64,000 nucleotides of DNA, taken from assembly GCA_044507625.1 (NCBI GenBank), contig JBIQJE010000014.1:1-64000 (forward strand), given 5' to 3'. How positions within the stretch are numbered: the first letter of the stretch is position 1; each line of letters begins with the position of its first letter. Of this stretch, positions 35,988 through 45,356 are shown one piece after another. The stretch comes from Hyphomicrobium_A sp044507625 (lineage in GTDB: Bacteria; Pseudomonadota; Alphaproteobacteria; Rhizobiales; Hyphomicrobiaceae). The notes beneath the pieces were generated by a model. It saw nothing but the letters and a program-made list of their open reading frames with translations. It was not told where the DNA came from and made no database searches. Position numbers and translations under genes: made by a program.

Positions 35988-36323
35988 CCGCGTGCCTCCG
36001 CCGGCCGGAGCGCCTTAGACCGCAGAGTGGGGGCTGGATAGGCGCCGAAGTGCGCAGCGATGGGGTCCGGGATCACGTCCGCTCACTCCCTGATTGCGGC
36101 AGGAAGCGCCGGGCCGAGATCGACTAGGCCCGGATCGTTTCCCGCATGCTGAAAGGTCGACTGCCGTCCGTCATTTCTGGTCCTCTCCGGAGGCCAGCTC
36201 CACGTCTCTAGCTAGCCGTGTCGAGGCCGGATAGCAACGCCATCACACCGTGTCACGATGGCAGCCTGAAGCAGAGCGCCTTGTGGCCTTGAGCAGTTCA
36301 ACGCAGCGTGTGACAGGCGCCCA
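35988..36323. other. Intergenic region (336 bp)
   Basis: Separates the hybrid kinase gene end from the ABC permease start, both on the minus strand. It must hold the promoter of the permease-ATPase unit, but I see no convincing sigma-70 or EcfG motif. A GC-rich inverted repeat (GCCGGGCC...GGCCCGG, about 36110-36136) is present without a T-run. No coding frame looks real. Confidence 0.5.
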
Positions 36324-39092
36324 TCAGGAATGATACTCGGGCTCGGGCTCCGCCTCCGCATCCTCTGCGGCATCCAAACCATCGCCATTGCTCGCGCCCC
36401 TGACGAGGCATTCGATGATCATCTGGCGAAGACGTTCGGGCTGGGCGGGTTTGTAAAGCAGGCGGTATCCGCAGATCTCGACTTCCCGTTCGAGCAGGCG
36501 GCTCGAAACACCTGAAAGTACGATCGCGGGCGCGTCGATATCGAGATATTGCGCTGCGGTTCGCAAAAGGTTTACGCCGGTTTCCCCCGATTGCAGCAGG
36601 TAATCGACAACCATCACCTGGGGCGCCGGCTCGCTGGCGAGCAGATCCAGCGCGGATTCGGACGTACTTGCCGCGGAAACGTTGCACCCCCAGCTCTCCA
36701 GGGTGGCCTGTAGCGCGTTGAGCGCGAGTGCGTGATCATCGACCACGAGGATCCTGACGCCAGTGAGGTCCACATACGGCTTTTCGTGTTCGAGCATCAG
36801 CATGGCGGCGTGGGAGGCACCCCGCGGCAGCCTCACCGCAAACTTCGTATACTCGCCGGGCTTCGACGACACATGCACCGAGTGCTTCAATAGCCGGGCC
36901 GTGTGCTCGACGATCGAAAGCCCGAGGCCAAGGCCGGCGCCGAAACCCAAGCTGTGGCGTTGGTCGGGCCGGCTCGCCCCCCGGTAGAACTCCGCGAAGA
37001 TCTGGTTGATCTCGTGTTCCGGAATACCGATACCCGTATCCCAAACCTGGATTTCGACTTCGTTGCCGTGGCGGCGGCAGCCGACGATGACGCGCCCTTG
37101 CTTCGTGTTTTTAAGCGCATTGGACACCAGATTGCTGAGAATACGGTAGAGGAGCGTGGGGTCGCTGTGCACGGCAAGGCGTGAATTGACGTAGCGCAGC
37201 TCGATCTTGCGTTCCGCGGCAAGGCCTTCGAATTCCCGGTATAGACGCGCGAGCAGCCGATCGAGCGGAAAATCCTGAAGTTGCGGTTCGATGACGCCGG
37301 ACGCCAGCTTCGAGACGTCGAGGATGTTCTCGAACATCTCGCAAAGGGATTCCACGCAGGCGTTGACGTTTGAAACCATCTCCCGCGATTTCTCCGATTT
37401 AACATGTTCGGCGAGATTGGAGATGAATAGCGTCATTGCGTGAACGGGCTGGCGCAGATCGTGGCTCGCCGCCGCCAGAAAGCGTGACTTGGATGCCGTC
37501 GCCGCTTCGGCTTCTTCTTTCGCGCGCACGAGATCGGCCTGCGCACGCTCACGTGCATTGAGCTCGAATTGAAGCTCCTCCGTGCGCTGGGCGACGCGCA
37601 CCTCGAGCTGCTCGTTGAGGCGCCGAACCTCGTCTTCGGCGTGCTTGCGTTCGGTGATGTCGAAGAAAGCATTGAGCACTTCCGAGCCGTATTCCACACC
37701 GACGCGCCGCATCGAGAAGAGAACGAGCATGTCGGCACCGGAGGGGGCTCGCAGTCTTGTCTCGTAGTTATAGACGTGGCCGTGAACGCGCACGCAGTCG
37801 AGCATCTCGTGGTAGTCCCGTGGATCGACGAAATATTGCTCGATCGAGCCGCCCTCGCCATTACCGTACGGGAGCTCCATGGCTTCGTCGAAGCGCGTGT
37901 TCGCGAAGACGACCGTGCCATCGCAGCACCGGGTTATCGCGAGCGGACAGGGCACCCCGCTGATGATCGCTTGCAGCTGTGCCTCACCCTTCTTGAGGGA
38001 GTCGTACGCGAGCCCGCGTTCGGCAATGATCTGATCCTGCTCATCGAGCGTGGCTTTGAGATTGCTCGTGAGCACATTCAATATGTCGCCCAGCCGTCCC
38101 AGCTCGTCCCGGCTGTCGAGCCGGGTTCGCGCGGACAGATCGCCGGAGACCTGCTGTTCCGCGACCGCGATAAGATGCCGAACCGGACGGATGACCGTCA
38201 CGATCATGAAGGCCACCGTGACGAGTACTGAGCCGACCCCTGCGGTCCCTGCCAGCGCGACGATACTCGCCCGTGCGCCCCAGAACGGCCCGAAGAGGGC
38301 AGGGTCGTCCGTAAGCAGGTTCACCTCGAAGGTCGGTCCTCCGAATATGTGAGTTTCCTCGTGTATCGACAGCCGGTCGGTCATGCGCCGTCCGGGTCCG
38401 ACGTCGGTCAGGGCGAGCACCTGATCCTTGCGGGAAAGCGCGATGGCGGTGTGCGTCGTGGGCACGAACGCTTCGAGGAACGGGCGCGAAAGCGTTTGCC
38501 CGACGACGACCACGCCCGTGAGCCCATTGACACTGCGCGCGGGACGAACGGCGACGAGGGCAGGGTTCCCCTGATAGGTGGCCACGCCGATGATCGGCAA
38601 CGACGGCTTTGCTTCGAGGTTGGACGCCGCAACTGACCGAACGAGGTTTGCGAATTCATCGTAGTCGCCGAAGTAGCTCGGCGACTGCGCGCGCGCGAAA
38701 GCGCGCCCGTCGAGATCATAGATGTTCAGGATATCGATGCCCGAGTGCCCCAGGAAGTTCATGATCGTGTTGAGGGCATTGTATTGGTCGCCGATCAGCA
38801 GCCCGTTCTGCACGTTCGGATTGTTGGCGAGCAGGTTGGCGACATCGGCGAGCTTGGTGCGGTTGCCCTTATAGAGCGTACGCACCTGCCAGGCGAGCTC
38901 ACCCTTTTTCTGCGTGAGATGCGCCTGATAGTTCTTGTATTCGCCCCGCAGGATCAAACCGCCCAAGATCGCCGAGATCAGCGTCAGCAGCGTCATCGGT
39001 GCGAGGACTTTGAGCGTCAGGCCGACGCCGAACGGTCTTCGGCGCGAATTCCAAGCGAGAGGCCGGCGCATATCATGGTTGCTACTCATCAC
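36324..39092 (-). CDS. Hybrid sensor histidine kinase (sensor-HAMP-PAS-HisKA-HATPase-REC)
   Basis: A 922-residue membrane kinase. A first helix (about 27-48) and a second (about 280-305) bracket a periplasmic sensor of some 230 residues, probably a double-Cache-like fold. Then come HAMP (VIRPVRHLIAVAEQQVSGDL), a PAS segment (about 375-490), a coiled coil, the H-box ASHDLRQPV with H544, the HATPase N/G boxes (NLVSNALKN, DTGIGIPE, GFGAGLGLGLSIV) and a receiver domain with D830 in VMVVDYLLQSG. The ASHDLRQP box is of the kind seen in NahK/FlhS-like kinases. It lies 36 bases after the binding-protein gene, so the periplasmic protein is probably its sensory partner. Confidence 0.9.
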   Translation of the reverse strand: MMSSNHDMRRPLAWNSRRRPFGVGLTLKVLAPMTLLTLISAILGGLILRGEYKNYQAHLTQKKGELAWQVRTLYKGNRTKLADVANLLANNPNVQNGLLIGDQYNALNTIMNFLGHSGIDILNIYDLDGRAFARAQSPSYFGDYDEFANLVRSVAASNLEAKPSLPIIGVATYQGNPALVAVRPARSVNGLTGVVVVGQTLSRPFLEAFVPTTHTAIALSRKDQVLALTDVGPGRRMTDRLSIHEETHIFGGPTFEVNLLTDDPALFGPFWGARASIVALAGTAGVGSVLVTVAFMIVTVIRPVRHLIAVAEQQVSGDLSARTRLDSRDELGRLGDILNVLTSNLKATLDEQDQIIAERGLAYDSLKKGEAQLQAIISGVPCPLAITRCCDGTVVFANTRFDEAMELPYGNGEGGSIEQYFVDPRDYHEMLDCVRVHGHVYNYETRLRAPSGADMLVLFSMRRVGVEYGSEVLNAFFDITERKHAEDEVRRLNEQLEVRVAQRTEELQFELNARERAQADLVRAKEEAEAATASKSRFLAAASHDLRQPVHAMTLFISNLAEHVKSEKSREMVSNVNACVESLCEMFENILDVSKLASGVIEPQLQDFPLDRLLARLYREFEGLAAERKIELRYVNSRLAVHSDPTLLYRILSNLVSNALKNTKQGRVIVGCRRHGNEVEIQVWDTGIGIPEHEINQIFAEFYRGASRPDQRHSLGFGAGLGLGLSIVEHTARLLKHSVHVSSKPGEYTKFAVRLPRGASHAAMLMLEHEKPYVDLTGVRILVVDDHALALNALQATLESWGCNVSAASTSESALDLLASEPAPQVMVVDYLLQSGETGVNLLRTAAQYLDIDAPAIVLSGVSSRLLEREVEICGYRLLYKPAQPERLRQMIIECLVRGASNGDGLDAAEDAEAEPEPEYHS

Positions 39093-39128
39093 GAGGCGTC
39101 TCCGGTTTCGTGCGAGTAGACCCCATGG

Positions 39129-40094
39129 CTATTTTTCCTCTCCGATGAGTTCCGGGGCGGTCGAGACCAGTTCGACGACGTCGCGAACCGGGTCGTAATA
39201 GGAATCGTCTTTGACGACGTAGCCGGCCGCAGGCAGCCCCCGCAGCAGTGCCTCGTCGACATTCAACAGCGCGGTGCGGATCTTCGCTTGCATGGCCGGC
39301 GTAACCGCGTTGTTGGCGGCGATGCCGAGGTTTGGGATGTTGCCGGTCTTGGCGACGATCTTGAAGACGGGCCCATGTTTCGCGACCGCCTGGCGGAGGT
39401 TGTAATCCCAGGTGACGCCCGCATCGATACTGCCGCTCGCGACGGCGTCGGTCACGCGGGGTTGGCTGCCGAGGAAATACACACGTCCGAAGAAGTCCTT
39501 ATAGTCGACGCCGTTCCGCAGCATGTATGCAACCGGATAGACGAAGCCGCTGGTCGATTGATTGCGGACGAATCCGAAGCGCATGCCGCGCAATGAAGTC
39601 AGTCCGTTGATGTCGTTCCGGTCCTTGCGCGCGATGATGAACCCCTCATAGGAGGGGCTTTTCGAGGTGCCCGCGTAATTGAGGCTCAGCTCCGTGACGA
39701 GCATGGTGACGCGGGGGTTGCGCTGCTTTGCGAGGACGAACGGAACGGGGGAGATGGAGGCGAGGTGGATGGATTCGTTCGCGAGCAGATCGATCATCTC
39801 GCCGTAGCCGTTGGCGCCGACGATGACGAACTCCGCGCCGACCGTGCGGCCGAGCCACTCCAATAGCGGCTTATAGAGTTCGCGGATGTCATCCTGCGAT
39901 TGGCCGTGCTGCCATGGCGTGACGCCGAAGCGGTATTGGGGAATCTCGTTGGCGCCGGCCTTTGCACAAACGCCGAAAGTCAAAACGATGAGGAGAATGC
40001 GCGCGCAAAACAGCGGCAACATTTCGAACAGCCGTTTGCGTCGGTGCCTGACGGCGCAGCGCGCGTCTTTGCGGCTCATCGTGTCGATGATCAT
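39129..40094 (-). CDS. PhnD-type periplasmic binding protein
   Basis: Start at 40094 is preceded by AGGAT with a 7-base spacer and gives a basic N-terminus and signal (LLIVLTFGVCAKAGA). The mature part has the phosphate/phosphite/phosphonate-type binding-protein pattern: YRFGVTPWQHGQSQDDIRELYKPL, then ASISPVPFVLA, LRGMRFGFVRNQSTSGFVYPVAYM and AGVTWDYNLRQA. No ABC permease or ATPase is encoded beside it. Instead it sits between a NarL-type regulator and a hybrid kinase, suggesting a ligand-sensing role and not transport. The ligand cannot be named from sequence; the phosphorus genes next door make a phosphorus compound plausible. Confidence 0.85.
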   Translation of the reverse strand: MIIDTMSRKDARCAVRHRRKRLFEMLPLFCARILLIVLTFGVCAKAGANEIPQYRFGVTPWQHGQSQDDIRELYKPLLEWLGRTVGAEFVIVGANGYGEMIDLLANESIHLASISPVPFVLAKQRNPRVTMLVTELSLNYAGTSKSPSYEGFIIARKDRNDINGLTSLRGMRFGFVRNQSTSGFVYPVAYMLRNGVDYKDFFGRVYFLGSQPRVTDAVASGSIDAGVTWDYNLRQAVAKHGPVFKIVAKTGNIPNLGIAANNAVTPAMQAKIRTALLNVDEALLRGLPAAGYVVKDDSYYDPVRDVVELVSTAPELIGEEK

Positions 40095-40183
40095 CGGACT
40101 TATCCTAGACTGCCGTCCCGCCCCATGGCCCCCTTGATTGGCACGCTTCACCCCGTGCGTGCATTTGAAAACCGGCTGAATGT

Positions 40184-40852
40184 TTAGCGAGCACCGACCG
40201 ATGTTTCGGTGGCGTGCATCCGGTGCGCGACGATCGCCGCCTGCGTCCGATTGGTCATACCGAGGCACTTCAGGATTGCGGCGACGTGTAGCTTGACCGT
40301 GCCTTCGGTCATCCCGAGCGAACGGGCGATGAGCTTGTTGGATTTGCCTGCGCCGATTTCAGCGAGAACATCCCGCTGGCGCGCGGTGAGCGACGCGATG
40401 CGATTGCCCAGATCTTCGTCGAAGATTTCCGCGCTCTCGGATGTGCGCGCTGTTCCGCCGAGTTCACGCGGCTGCACGCACACCCCGCTCATGAGAATGA
40501 GCTTTATCGCGCTGAGAATCTCTTCCTTCTTCATCGACTTCGGGATGTAACCATAGGACCCGACGCGCATGGCGCGCTCGGCGTCCTTGCGTGAATCCGA
40601 TCCCGATATGACGATGAGAGGCGTCTGCGGTCGCTGCTGGCGCGATTGCTCGATGACGGCGCACCAATCGCCCATGCCCATGTAGATATCGAGCAGAATG
40701 AGGTCGAGCGGGATCTCCAGATCGACGATGTACTCCATGACCTGGTCAAAGGTCTCGGCGTGGAGGGCGTGTGTATCCGGGCCAAGCTCGGAAAGGATGC
40801 CTGCCAGCGCCTGCCGATAAAGCGGGTGATCGTCAGCAATTAAAATGTTCAT
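40184..40852 (-). CDS. NarL/LuxR-family response regulator
   Basis: A 222-residue regulator: receiver domain (MNILIADDHPLYRQAL; phospho-acceptor Asp in LILLDIYMG near residue 55; Lys in IPKSMKKEE near 104) and a C-terminal GerE helix-turn-helix (LTARQRDVLAEIGAGKSNKLIARSLGMTEGTVKLHVAAIL split across 155-195). It begins the minus-strand trio with the PhnD-type protein and the hybrid kinase; gaps are 89 and 36 bases. Likely the output regulator of that system. Confidence 0.92.
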   Translation of the reverse strand: MNILIADDHPLYRQALAGILSELGPDTHALHAETFDQVMEYIVDLEIPLDLILLDIYMGMGDWCAVIEQSRQQRPQTPLIVISGSDSRKDAERAMRVGSYGYIPKSMKKEEILSAIKLILMSGVCVQPRELGGTARTSESAEIFDEDLGNRIASLTARQRDVLAEIGAGKSNKLIARSLGMTEGTVKLHVAAILKCLGMTNRTQAAIVAHRMHATETSVGAR

Positions 40853-41099
40853 CGCCTGACCGTAGCTGCTGCTGCGAATGGCATTTCGCTTTAAATTTCA
40901 TAGCATACGCGACAAACCGTCGCTACAACTCGGGGATGTATCGTGTACTGAGTAAGTTAACGTCCGTGACGCTGAATATTGCTTTGGACGTGCCGCACCG
41001 ATGTATCTGCCGCGCCGGACTTCTTCGAAGCGATAACCGCCGCCCGCGCAATGGCGGACGGCGGCTTGGTAGCGCGACGGGAGAACGTCGTATCTTCGC

Positions 41100-42350
41100 T
41101 TACCAATCGATCTGCGCGCGGACACCCGCGGCAGTTACCTCAGCGCCGTCATTCTTGCCGCCATCGATCTTCGAGTGGCCGACATTCAGCATGAAGCGCA
41201 CGTAGTCTACGGGATACCAGTTCACGCCGAACAGCCACGTCCTCTGCTCACCGCACTCCGAGCAGCTGATCGCACCGAAGCTCGCGATCTCGCCCGCCTT
41301 GTCGGAAAGATCGATCACGTCGTAGCGGCCTGCGACCTGCCAGGCGCCAACGCCGCCCTGGCTGACCGGATCGAGGACTTTGATGCGCGAGAACGTGCCC
41401 TGGCTGTAGTTGCGGTGTTCGCCGGTCAGGAACAGGCTCGCATCGACGTACCAGCCTTCATAGTTCGGCTTGAACCCACCCAGGTGGTGAGGAAGGCGTA
41501 CGCGGTTCTGGGAGTACTCGCCCTGGACCGAGAACGCACCGGCGACACCGGCAAATTCTAGACCCCACATCGTATCGCCCGTGCCGATGGCACCCGTATC
41601 CACCAGGCGATCCATAAGATGCAGATCCGCAGCGCGCTGGGAGTAGCGATAGTTCCCCGTGTCGCCGTTGTCGCGGTGCCGAATGTGGGCACCGAGGTGG
41701 AGCACGTGGGTCTTCGTGTTGATCGGAGCGAACGTGCCGCGCGCGGCGAAGGTCGCGCCTTCATCGAACGCAACGTCCTTGGCGTTGGCGCTATAGCCGC
41801 CGGCGCCGAAGGTCCAGTTTTCCTTCTTGATGCTGAGACCGACGCCGATTTGACGCTCGAGGTCGAAGGCATCCGTAAAGGCCGCGCGCTCCATGAACGT
41901 GGTGACGTTGGAGCTGGTCAGCTCTTCGAGAGAGTTGAAGGTTTTGAACTGGCCGATCGTGACGTGCACGGGAAAGCCCGTGTAGGTCATATACGCGTCG
42001 GAGATCTCCGCCGTTCCGTCATAGAAGAGCGTCTCGAAAATGTAGTTCCACTTTCCGAACATGGTGCCTTGCACGCCGAGCATTGCGCGGCGAATCTCGG
42101 TGGCGTTGACGTTCTCCGCACCGGTGATCGACTCATCCTGGGTGCCCCAGGTGCCGTCTGCTTGAATACGGCCGCGAACCTTGAACTTGAACTGGCCATC
42201 GGTGCTCGAGAACTCAGGCGCGCCCTTCCATTTGACTTTGAGATCGAGCTTGTCCTTGTCGTCCCCCGCTACCGCGGCATTGCCGGTTGCAAGCAGCATC
42301 GCAAATGCGCTTGCGCCGGCAAACAAACTGCTTTTAAACCCCCCGGTCAT
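41100..42350 (-). CDS. Phosphate-selective porin (OprP/OprO family)
   Basis: Outer-membrane porin, 416 residues from ATG 42350, which follows AAGGAAA and gives a normal signal peptide ending AAVAGDDKD. An in-frame Met 18 codons upstream lacks a ribosome site. Typical OprP-type segments are FKFKVRGRIQADG near residue 50, MLGVQGTMFGKWNYIFETLF near 90 and a C-terminal strand ending VRAQIDW. The conserved basic lining that makes OprP phosphate-specific cannot be judged without alignment. It is divergent from a PafA-like phosphatase, consistent with phosphate scavenging. Confidence 0.86.
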   Translation of the reverse strand: MTGGFKSSLFAGASAFAMLLATGNAAVAGDDKDKLDLKVKWKGAPEFSSTDGQFKFKVRGRIQADGTWGTQDESITGAENVNATEIRRAMLGVQGTMFGKWNYIFETLFYDGTAEISDAYMTYTGFPVHVTIGQFKTFNSLEELTSSNVTTFMERAAFTDAFDLERQIGVGLSIKKENWTFGAGGYSANAKDVAFDEGATFAARGTFAPINTKTHVLHLGAHIRHRDNGDTGNYRYSQRAADLHLMDRLVDTGAIGTGDTMWGLEFAGVAGAFSVQGEYSQNRVRLPHHLGGFKPNYEGWYVDASLFLTGEHRNYSQGTFSRIKVLDPVSQGGVGAWQVAGRYDVIDLSDKAGEIASFGAISCSECGEQRTWLFGVNWYPVDYVRFMLNVGHSKIDGGKNDGAEVTAAGVRAQIDW

Positions 42351-42419
42351 TTTCAAATTTCCTTCTTTTGTTGCCTTTAATGGGTGAATTAAACCCTCGT
42401 GCAAACGCGTATTGTCACC

Positions 42420-42556
42420 CGGTTTGGCACAGGTTTTACCCGCACCTCCGATGACCGCATTAGGTTGAGGTTTTCCCAGGGAGGCAACAAAGCAAAGGGC
42501 ATATATCCTTTGAAATACTTGGGGTATCCGGCCGCGATTTTCGCGGCTTTTTATTT
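42420..42556 (+). ncRNA. Candidate small RNA ending at an orphan terminator
   Basis: A possible sigma-70-like pair TTGTCA (from 42412)-N17-TTTACC lies about 110 bases before the terminator at 42531-42556, and no protein frame on this strand accounts for that terminator. The transcript would be antisense-proximal to the porin 5' end and upstream of the phosphatase. Alternatively it is the attenuated leader of the phosphatase mRNA. The 5' end given is approximate. Confidence 0.35.
42531..42556 (+). terminator. Intrinsic terminator (orphan)
   Basis: Perfect 7-bp stem GCCGCGA (42531-42537) with TCGCGGC (42541-42547), 3-base loop TTT, followed by TTTTTATTT. On the opposite strand no T-run follows, so it acts on plus-strand transcription. 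Confidence 0.75.
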
Positions 42557-42800
42557 ATGCCGTTTGCCCGTTGGACATGCGTAGCGGCTTCATGAAAGCC
42601 TGCCGGTGCGACGCTTTCTGCGCGGCTCCTTTAAATGCTCGTACTCATCAGGGGCGAGAATTTATGGATGGCCATCTGCGCGGTGCGCCGCTTGGGGAAA
42701 GAGAAAAATATAGGAGGCGCAGAAACAAGGGCGCCAATGGCGCAAAAATCGCGCAGCAATAACGGCTGCGCAATCATTCATCTTTGGAGGAACGACCCAA

Positions 42801-44474
42801 ATGAAAATCACGCGAATTTTGCGCGGGTTGGGGGCCGGTGCCATGGTTTTGGCATCAGTCGGCGTCGCCCACGGCCAGGAGGCGCCTGGCGGCAAGAAGA
42901 CACCGAAGCTGGTTGTGTTCATGGCCGTCGACGGCTTCCCGCAGGAGCAGCTCGTCAAGTACTACGACCTGTACGGCGATGGCGGCTTCAAGCTGCTGCT
43001 GGACAAGGGTGGCTGGTACAGCAACGCGAACTACAGCCACGCGACCACCTACACCGGCGTCGGTCACGCCACGCTGCCCTCGTGCGCGCATCCGTATAAG
43101 CACGGCATCATCGGCAACGATTGGCTCGATAAGGCGACGGGCGAGCGCATCTATTCCACTGAGGATAAGCGCCACAACTACATCGGTGAGGAGACCAAGA
43201 AGCACCAGGGCACCTCGCCATTCAACATCAAGGTCACGGCGTTTGGCGACGAGCTGAAGTATTCGAACGGCAAGTCGAAAGTGATTTCCGTCGCCGGTAA
43301 GGACCGCAGTGCCATCGGTCTCGCTGGTCAGCACGGCACCGCGTATATGCACAGCACGGTGACCGGCCGCTTCATCACCTCCGACTACTATATGAAGGAG
43401 TATCCGGAGTGGTGGTCGAAGTTCTACGAGAGCAAGCCCCAGGACAAGTATTTCGGCAAGATCTGGGAGCCGCTGCTTTCCGAGGACGCCTATGTGCGTT
43501 CCGCGCCGGACGACCGCCCGTGGTCGACGAACTATAAAGGCCTCGGCACGAAGTTCCCGCATCCGATCAGCGGCGGCGCCGACAAGCCCAGCAAGAGCTA
43601 CTACGACGCCATGATCTGGTCGCCGTACGGCGATCTGCTGATGGCAGATTTCGTGAAGGCTCTCATCGATGGCGAGAAGCTCGGCAATAACCCGAGCAAC
43701 GTTCCCGACGTCCTGCTCCTGAGCTGGACGAGCCACGACTACGTCAACCACCTCTTCGGGCCGGAGAGCCGGCAGTCGCAGGACCAGACGGTACGCCTCG
43801 ACCGCGTCTTTGCCGACCTCTTCAAGTATATCGATGAGAAGGTGGGTCTCGACAACGTCGTGATCACGCTGTCTGCCGACCACGGCTTCATGAACATCCC
43901 CGAGTTCTCGTCGGAGCGTCACCTCGATGCGGGCCGCATCGATCCGGAAGCCATGATCGCCGCTGTGAACAAGTCGCTCGGCGAGAAGTTCGGCGAAGGC
44001 AAGTACATCACGACCTGGTGGAATCCGACGCTCTACATCGACTACGGCCTCATCGCCAGCAAGAAGCTGGACAAGGTCGCCGTCGAGGATGCCGCCCAGG
44101 AGTTCCTGCGTAGCTATCCCGGTGTCGAGACGGTCTACACCCGCACGCAACTCGAGCGCGGTGAAGTGCCCGACACCAAGATGTCCAAGCAGGTGTATCT
44201 CGCTTGGCACAAGGAGTTGAGCGGCGATCTCGTGATCATGAACAAGCCCAACTGGTATCTGTTCGCCAAGCCGCTCGCCTACGCTTCCACGCACGGCTCG
44301 CCGTGGGCCTACGACACGAACGTTCCGCTCGCGATGTTCGGCCCGAATTGGGTGAAGCAGGGCAAGTACGGCGACGCCGAAGTTGTGGATCTCGCACGCA
44401 CCGTTGCGCACATCCTCAACGTTCGCCCGCCGAATGGATGCGAGGGACGCGTGCTTTCGGAAGCTCTCCAGTAA
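42801..44474 (+). CDS. PafA-like periplasmic alkaline phosphatase
   Basis: A 557-residue secreted hydrolase of the alkaline phosphatase superfamily. Signal peptide to about VAHGQEAP. The metal/nucleophile region has VVFMAVDGFPQEQL near residue 38 (metal Asp), ATTYTGVGHATLP with T83 as the likely nucleophile, SWTSHDYVNHLFGP near 310 (Asp and His ligands), and LSADHGFMNIPE near 354 (metal Asp-His). A Thr nucleophile in a TYTGxGHA motif is characteristic of PafA-type phosphomonoesterases, not PhoA. A strong GGAGG site precedes it. It is divergent from the phosphate-type porin. Confidence 0.88.
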   Translation: MKITRILRGLGAGAMVLASVGVAHGQEAPGGKKTPKLVVFMAVDGFPQEQLVKYYDLYGDGGFKLLLDKGGWYSNANYSHATTYTGVGHATLPSCAHPYKHGIIGNDWLDKATGERIYSTEDKRHNYIGEETKKHQGTSPFNIKVTAFGDELKYSNGKSKVISVAGKDRSAIGLAGQHGTAYMHSTVTGRFITSDYYMKEYPEWWSKFYESKPQDKYFGKIWEPLLSEDAYVRSAPDDRPWSTNYKGLGTKFPHPISGGADKPSKSYYDAMIWSPYGDLLMADFVKALIDGEKLGNNPSNVPDVLLLSWTSHDYVNHLFGPESRQSQDQTVRLDRVFADLFKYIDEKVGLDNVVITLSADHGFMNIPEFSSERHLDAGRIDPEAMIAAVNKSLGEKFGEGKYITTWWNPTLYIDYGLIASKKLDKVAVEDAAQEFLRSYPGVETVYTRTQLERGEVPDTKMSKQVYLAWHKELSGDLVIMNKPNWYLFAKPLAYASTHGSPWAYDTNVPLAMFGPNWVKQGKYGDAEVVDLARTVAHILNVRPPNGCEGRVLSEALQ

Positions 44475-44618
44475 TCGAATCCGGCACCGCCGGAGTTGCA
44501 TTGGAGCAACCTGAGCATCTCGTCTCTCATCCAGGCCGCCGCGTCGCACCTCCCGTCGGGACGCGGCGGCCCACCCGGAACGGTTGTGCGGGCCACTGGC
44601 CCGGATTGGGTAGATCAC

Positions 44619-45356
44619 ATGTTTATGCCACCTGACCTGAACATGCGCACATTCGCCGAGACGCCCGAGTCTCCCGATATGATCCGCATGTCCGATGTGA
44701 AAGTGGAGTTTCGCGCAGGCGGCCGCAGCTTCACGCTGCTCGACATTCCCAGTCTCAATTTCCGGCGCGGTGTGACCTTTGGATTGTCTGGCCCCAGCGG
44801 CTCGGGAAAAAGCACGCTCATCAATCTGATCTCAGGTCTCATAAGGCCGACGTCGGGGACGGTCTGTGTCGATGGCGTAATGATTTCCGACCTGTCGCAG
44901 CGGCGCCGCGACGCGTTCAGAGCCGAGCGCATCGGCATCGTGTTCCAGAGTTTCAATCTCATTCCCGCGCTCACAGCGCGAGACAACGTCGCGCTCGCAA
45001 TGGGATTCGGCGGCAAGATCCCGCCCCGCCAGCGGGCGGAGAAGGCGGCGGAACTGCTCGATCGCGTTGGTCTGCGCAAGCGGATGCTGCACAGGCCAGC
45101 GGCGCTTTCCCATGGTGAGATGCAGAGAGTCAGTATCGCCCGCGCCATAGCCAACCGGCCGAAATTGCTGCTGGCCGACGAGCCGACGGCGAGTCTCGAG
45201 CCCGGGCTGACGATATCAATCATGGATCTGCTGGTGAGCGTTGCGCGTGAAGACGGAGCGACGCTCTTGGTGGCCTCACACGATCCGCAGGTGCTGGCTC
45301 GCATGGACGAGCTCGTGGAGCTTCCAACAATCAACAGGGCAGGTATCGCGCCATGA
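44619..45356 (+). CDS. LolD/MacB-type ABC ATPase
   Basis: Motifs: Walker A GPSGSGKSTLINLISG, Q-loop VFQSFNLIPALTARDNV, signature ALSHGEMQRVSIARAI (His in place of the first Gly of LSGGE) and Walker B LLLADEPTASLEPG (Glu where most have D). The exact start is uncertain: ATGs at 44619, 44643 and 44679 are all in frame without a clear ribosome site; the conserved part begins near 44680. It overlaps the permease gene by 4 bases, so the two form one transporter of the MacB/LolCDE mechanism class. Confidence 0.85.
   Translation: MFMPPDLNMRTFAETPESPDMIRMSDVKVEFRAGGRSFTLLDIPSLNFRRGVTFGLSGPSGSGKSTLINLISGLIRPTSGTVCVDGVMISDLSQRRRDAFRAERIGIVFQSFNLIPALTARDNVALAMGFGGKIPPRQRAEKAAELLDRVGLRKRMLHRPAALSHGEMQRVSIARAIANRPKLLLADEPTASLEPGLTISIMDLLVSVAREDGATLLVASHDPQVLARMDELVELPTINRAGIAP

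Larger units (their letters stand above)
42351..42800. other. Divergent intergenic region between porin and phosphatase (450 bp)
   Basis: Contains the promoters of two divergent phosphorus-related genes. It also contains a plus-strand intrinsic terminator (42531-42556) with no gene before it, and a GGAGG ribosome site for the phosphatase. I find no clean Pho box: TTGTCAC-N5-TTGGCAC at 42412-42430 has the wrong repeat spacing. Weak short frames here look non-coding. Confidence 0.55.

Noticed and set aside
42412..42430. A Pho box near the porin promoter (TTGTCAC-N5-TTGGCAC)
   Set aside because: The second half is off by one base from the 11-base repeat spacing and poorly matched to CTGTCAT; too weak to call.
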